From positions 620,001 through 684,000 of the forward strand of contig NZ_JAJEWM010000001.1 of the NCBI RefSeq assembly GCF_020687685.1: 64,000 nucleotides of DNA. Direction: 5' to 3'. Positions 60,019-64,000 of this stretch are shown piece by piece. The notes under the pieces were generated by a model. That model did no database searches and had not been told where the DNA came from. It was given only the letters and a program-made list of their open reading frames with translations. The DNA is from Tessaracoccus sp. OS52. GTDB lineage: Bacteria > Actinomycetota > Actinomycetes > Propionibacteriales > Propionibacteriaceae. The stretch's first letter is position 1, and every line of letters starts with the position of its first letter. The translations under genes and the position numbers were made by a program.

Positions 60019-61625
60019 TGAAGGCGAAGTCGCTCACGGATCGCCTTGCGCTCCTTCGGGAACTCCGCGAGGTCACCGACGGGCGGGTGCCGGCCGAGTT
60101 GTCCTCGGGGGCGAGGGACGTCACCGACCGCGCCGGGAAGCGGCTGAGGTTCGGTGAGCAGACCGTCGTCGCGCTGGCGGGCGCCACAGGGTCGGGCAAG
60201 TCCTCGCTGTTCAACGCCATCGCAGGCAGGGACCTCGCTGCCGTCGGTGCCCGCCGTCCCACTACGTCGGAGTCGTTCGCGGTCAGCTTCGGTCCCACCA
60301 ACGTCGCCCTCCTGGACTGGCTGGGAGTCAAGCGGCGCAACGAGATGCCGCCCGCACACAAGGGCCAGGAGAACCTGGTGCTGCTGGACCTGCCGGACCA
60401 CGACTCGACAGAGCTGTCCCATCACGCGGAGGTGGACAAGATGGTCAGGCTGGTTGACCAGTTCGTCTGGGTGGTGGATCCCCAGAAGTACGCCGACGCC
60501 GCAATTCACCAGCGCTACCTGCGTCCCTTGGCGGGCTACCGAGACGTGATCACCGTGGTGCTCAACCAGGCAGACAAACTCAGCCGGGACGAGCTCGCCG
60601 CGTGCTTGAAGGACCTGCGCCGCCTCCTGCACGACGATGGTCTGCACGACGTCCCCCTGCTGGCCACGAGCGCTCGTACGGGGCAGGGTGTCGAGGAACT
60701 TCGGGACAGGTTGGCGGACATGGCGGCGAGGAAGACCGCCGCCGTCGCCCGCCTGAATGCCGACGTCACCACCCTGACGAGGCGGTTCGACGATGCCACC
60801 GCGGGCGGGGAGCCGGGTTCGCCGTCGCCGGCCGTCGTCGCGACGCTCAACCGCAGCCTCGAGGCGTCGGCCGGCGTCCCACTGGTGACCGACGCGGTCC
60901 GCCGCTCGATGGTGCACCGCGGTCAACTCGCCACCGGCTGGCCCCTGGTGAAGTGGCTGGGTCGGTTCCGGCCGGATCCGCTGCGCCGCCTGCGCATCGG
61001 CGGGCGCAGGGCCAAGGGTGAGATCGAACCCGCGGTGACGGAGCGCAGCTCGCTCCCGATGCGGGGGAGTGTTGCCGACGCGCAGTTGCGCACAGGCCTC
61101 AGGACGTTGTCGAGCCAACTGGGCGAGGGAATGCCGGCGCCCTGGCAGCAGGCGGTCCACGACGCCGTCCACACCAACACCGGCACGCTCCCGGACACCC
61201 TCGACCGGGCCATAGTCACCGCTGACCTTGGGACCGAACGCACGCCGGTGTGGTGGCAACTCCTGCGGGTGGTGCAGTGGCTCCTGATCGCGGCAGTGGC
61301 CGTCGGCGCGCTGTGGCTGACCATCAACGTCGTACTGGCCTACTTCGGTCTGCCACCCCTTCCAGGGGTTCCGCTGGTCCTCCCCAACGGGCTGGAGGTA
61401 CCCCTGCCGACGGTGCTCGTCTTCGGCGGACTCGCCGTCGGGCTGCTTCTGTCGGTGTTCTCACGGGTGTTCGTGGGGCTCGGGGCGCGGGCGGCCGAAC
61501 GGCGTGCGCGGGGTGTGCTGCGACGTCGGGTGGCGCACGTGGGTGAGCGCGATGTGCTGGAACCTGCCAAGGCCGAGCTTGCCCGCTATTCCAGGGCCAG
61601 GGAGCTCGTCTCAGCGCTTCGGTAG
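60018..61625 (+). CDS. Dynamin-like GTPase 2
   Basis: A 535-residue GTPase with two C-terminal membrane segments (about residues 412-432 and 462-486). P-loop ALAGATGSGKSSLFNAIAG near residue 55; VLLDLPDHDSTELSHHAEVD near 120 (DxPG region); VVLNQADKLSRDEL (NKxD variant) near 177; TSARTGQGVEELRD near 210. The short gap before ettA contains the AAAGGAG of that gene. Same operon as PrsW and GTPase 1, as the last gene. Confidence 0.85.
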   Translation: MKAKSLTDRLALLRELREVTDGRVPAELSSGARDVTDRAGKRLRFGEQTVVALAGATGSGKSSLFNAIAGRDLAAVGARRPTTSESFAVSFGPTNVALLDWLGVKRRNEMPPAHKGQENLVLLDLPDHDSTELSHHAEVDKMVRLVDQFVWVVDPQKYADAAIHQRYLRPLAGYRDVITVVLNQADKLSRDELAACLKDLRRLLHDDGLHDVPLLATSARTGQGVEELRDRLADMAARKTAAVARLNADVTTLTRRFDDATAGGEPGSPSPAVVATLNRSLEASAGVPLVTDAVRRSMVHRGQLATGWPLVKWLGRFRPDPLRRLRIGGRRAKGEIEPAVTERSSLPMRGSVADAQLRTGLRTLSSQLGEGMPAPWQQAVHDAVHTNTGTLPDTLDRAIVTADLGTERTPVWWQLLRVVQWLLIAAVAVGALWLTINVVLAYFGLPPLPGVPLVLPNGLEVPLPTVLVFGGLAVGLLLSVFSRVFVGLGARAAERRARGVLRRRVAHVGERDVLEPAKAELARYSRARELVSALR

Positions 61626-61699
61626 CCCCCACGAAATGGGGCTGTGGGCGGCAAGCTGGCATACTGGCCTGCGGTCCCCGACAAAGGAGAAACGCCCAA

Positions 61700-63382
<1,683 letters not shown>

Positions 63383-63403
63383 TTCCGGTTGTGACTGAGT
63401 TCC

Positions 63404-63632
63404 GTTGATCGAGTAGCGGAGCGAGCCGGCCGCCGGTCCCGTTGATCGAGTAGCGCCGCGCGAGCGGAGCGAGCCGGCCGCCGGTCCCGTTGATCGAGTA
63501 GCGCCGCGCGAGCGGAGCGAGCCGGCCGCCGGTCCCGTTGATCGAGTAGCGCCGCGGGAGCGGAGCGAGCCGGCCGCCGGTCCCGTTGATCGAGTAGCGC
63601 CGCGGGAGCGGAGCGAGCCGGCCGCGTGTCGA
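63404..63632. repeat. 48-bp tandem repeat array downstream of ettA
   Basis: Copies begin with GTTGATCGAGTAGC at 63404, 63441, 63489, 63537 and 63585. The first copy is 37 bases (11 lost), the next three are 48, and the last is cut off after GGCCGCG. Copies differ by single C/G changes. The 48-base period is a multiple of three, so the minus strand reads as a 16-residue repeat, which I take as incidental. GATCGAGTAGC...GAGCGAGCC resembles short dispersed repeats of actinobacteria. No CRISPR-like spacers exist. Confidence 0.9.
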
Positions 63633-63657
63633 GATCAGACCCGAGCCCGGAGCCGTC

Positions 63658-63666
63658 TTATCCACA
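63658..63666. other. Consensus DnaA box
   Basis: TTATCCACA matches the DnaA 9-mer exactly. It is a single site with no cluster of boxes and no dnaA/dnaN genes, so it is not evidence of an origin; it could be chance or a DnaA titration site. Confidence 0.35.
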
Positions 63667-63718
63667 GATTCGTTTCGGGGCAGGCTATCCGGACCGCTGA
63701 GTCGGAATCATTGGTGAC

Positions 63719-64000
63719 ATGCCCTGGGTGTACATCCTTCAATGCCGCGACGACTCGTACTACGTCGGCAGTACCCGCAATCTCGAGGCTCGCGTCGAAC
63801 AGCACATGAACGGGCTCGGAGCCAAGTACACCTCCCGGAGGTTGCCTGTGAAGCTGGTCTGGGCGACGGAGACGGACAACGTCGGAGAGGCCTTCGAGTT
63901 GGAAAAGAAGATCCAGAAGTGGTCGCGGGCGAAGAGGCTGGCGCTGATCGAGGGGCGGTACGGCGATCTTCCTGGATTATCACGGTCGAAGTATCGACGG
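63719..64000 (+). CDS. GIY-YIG nuclease family protein, cut by window end
   Basis: At least 94 residues of a UPF0213/GIY-YIG protein. The opening PWVYILQCRDDSYYVGSTRN holds the GIY-YIG pair (VYIL...YYVGST), the conserved arginine is in EARVEQH, and FELEKKIQKWSRAKRLALIE contains the glutamate of the active site. No stop is reached. The ATG at 63719 has no good ribosome binding site; AATCAT lies seven bases upstream. Confidence 0.85.
   Translation, partial: MPWVYILQCRDDSYYVGSTRNLEARVEQHMNGLGAKYTSRRLPVKLVWATETDNVGEAFELEKKIQKWSRAKRLALIEGRYGDLPGLSRSKYRR

Noticed and set aside
63404-63632. Possible CRISPR array
   Set aside because: The repeats are directly tandem with no unique spacers, and no cas genes are nearby.

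Overview
The window is a high-GC actinobacterial chromosome segment. It carries a WhiB regulator with four cysteines, many starts that look leaderless (a TANNNT -10 box 6 or 7 bases before ATG/GTG), a Ser/Thr kinase, DUF3499, DUF3039 and DUF2017 proteins, and an actinobacterial-type gene order. The general look (whiB2/GT2/DUF5719, DUF3499, manB, Trm112, SIS, ahcY; pncB-clpS-DUF2017-murI-rph-rdgB) fits a member of the Propionibacteriales or relatives. Genus cannot be settled from the window alone.

Layout. 0-12 kb is a conserved core block: whiB2, a 1011-residue membrane glycosyltransferase with a DUF5719 partner, DUF554, a zincin-like protein without its zinc motif, DUF3499, phosphomannomutase, Trm112, a SIS-type isomerase, type II dehydroquinase and S-adenosylhomocysteine hydrolase. 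12-18 kb holds an MFS exporter, a membrane Ser/Thr kinase, an RDD protein with QQPYG repeats, and malQ. 17.5-25.7 kb is the pncB/clpS/murI/rph/rdgB block followed by thyA-folA, a DUF2332 protein and a LOG-like protein. At 25.8 kb a yybP-ykoY type (manganese) riboswitch precedes a terC gene.

27-34.4 kb looks accessory: a frameshifted DUF6653 gene, a Doc-type toxin-antitoxin pair, a second RHH/BrnT-like pair abutting a tyrosine recombinase, a DUF6994 protein, an unrecognised 278-residue protein and an AAA/DUF4143 ATPase. At 34.4-41.5 kb there is a TAT-exported propeller protein behind a 12-bp inverted repeat, and two ArsR-SRPBCC gene pairs that carry the same operator (CAACCAAATGGTTG). Between them lie dinB, thpR and tRNA-Leu.

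41.4-54.8 kb is mostly housekeeping plus small self-regulated units: bcp, DUF3618-GroES-like, PadR with a serine hydrolase, coaBC, a TetR-ABC exporter operon, MarR opposite an FMN reductase, orn, an Ltp-type membrane protein, and tRNAs Lys, His and Arg. 55-64 kb holds a DedA-like protein, a secreted protein, a tightly coupled PrsW plus two dynamin-like GTPases operon, ettA, a 48-bp tandem repeat array and a GIY-YIG gene that runs off the end.

The strongest candidates for a second look are the recombinase whose stop codon is displaced by a T7 tract so that it reads into a BrnT-like toxin, the twin ArsR-SRPBCC circuits, the terC riboswitch with an apparent alternative hairpin near the ribosome binding site, and the widespread leaderless promoters.
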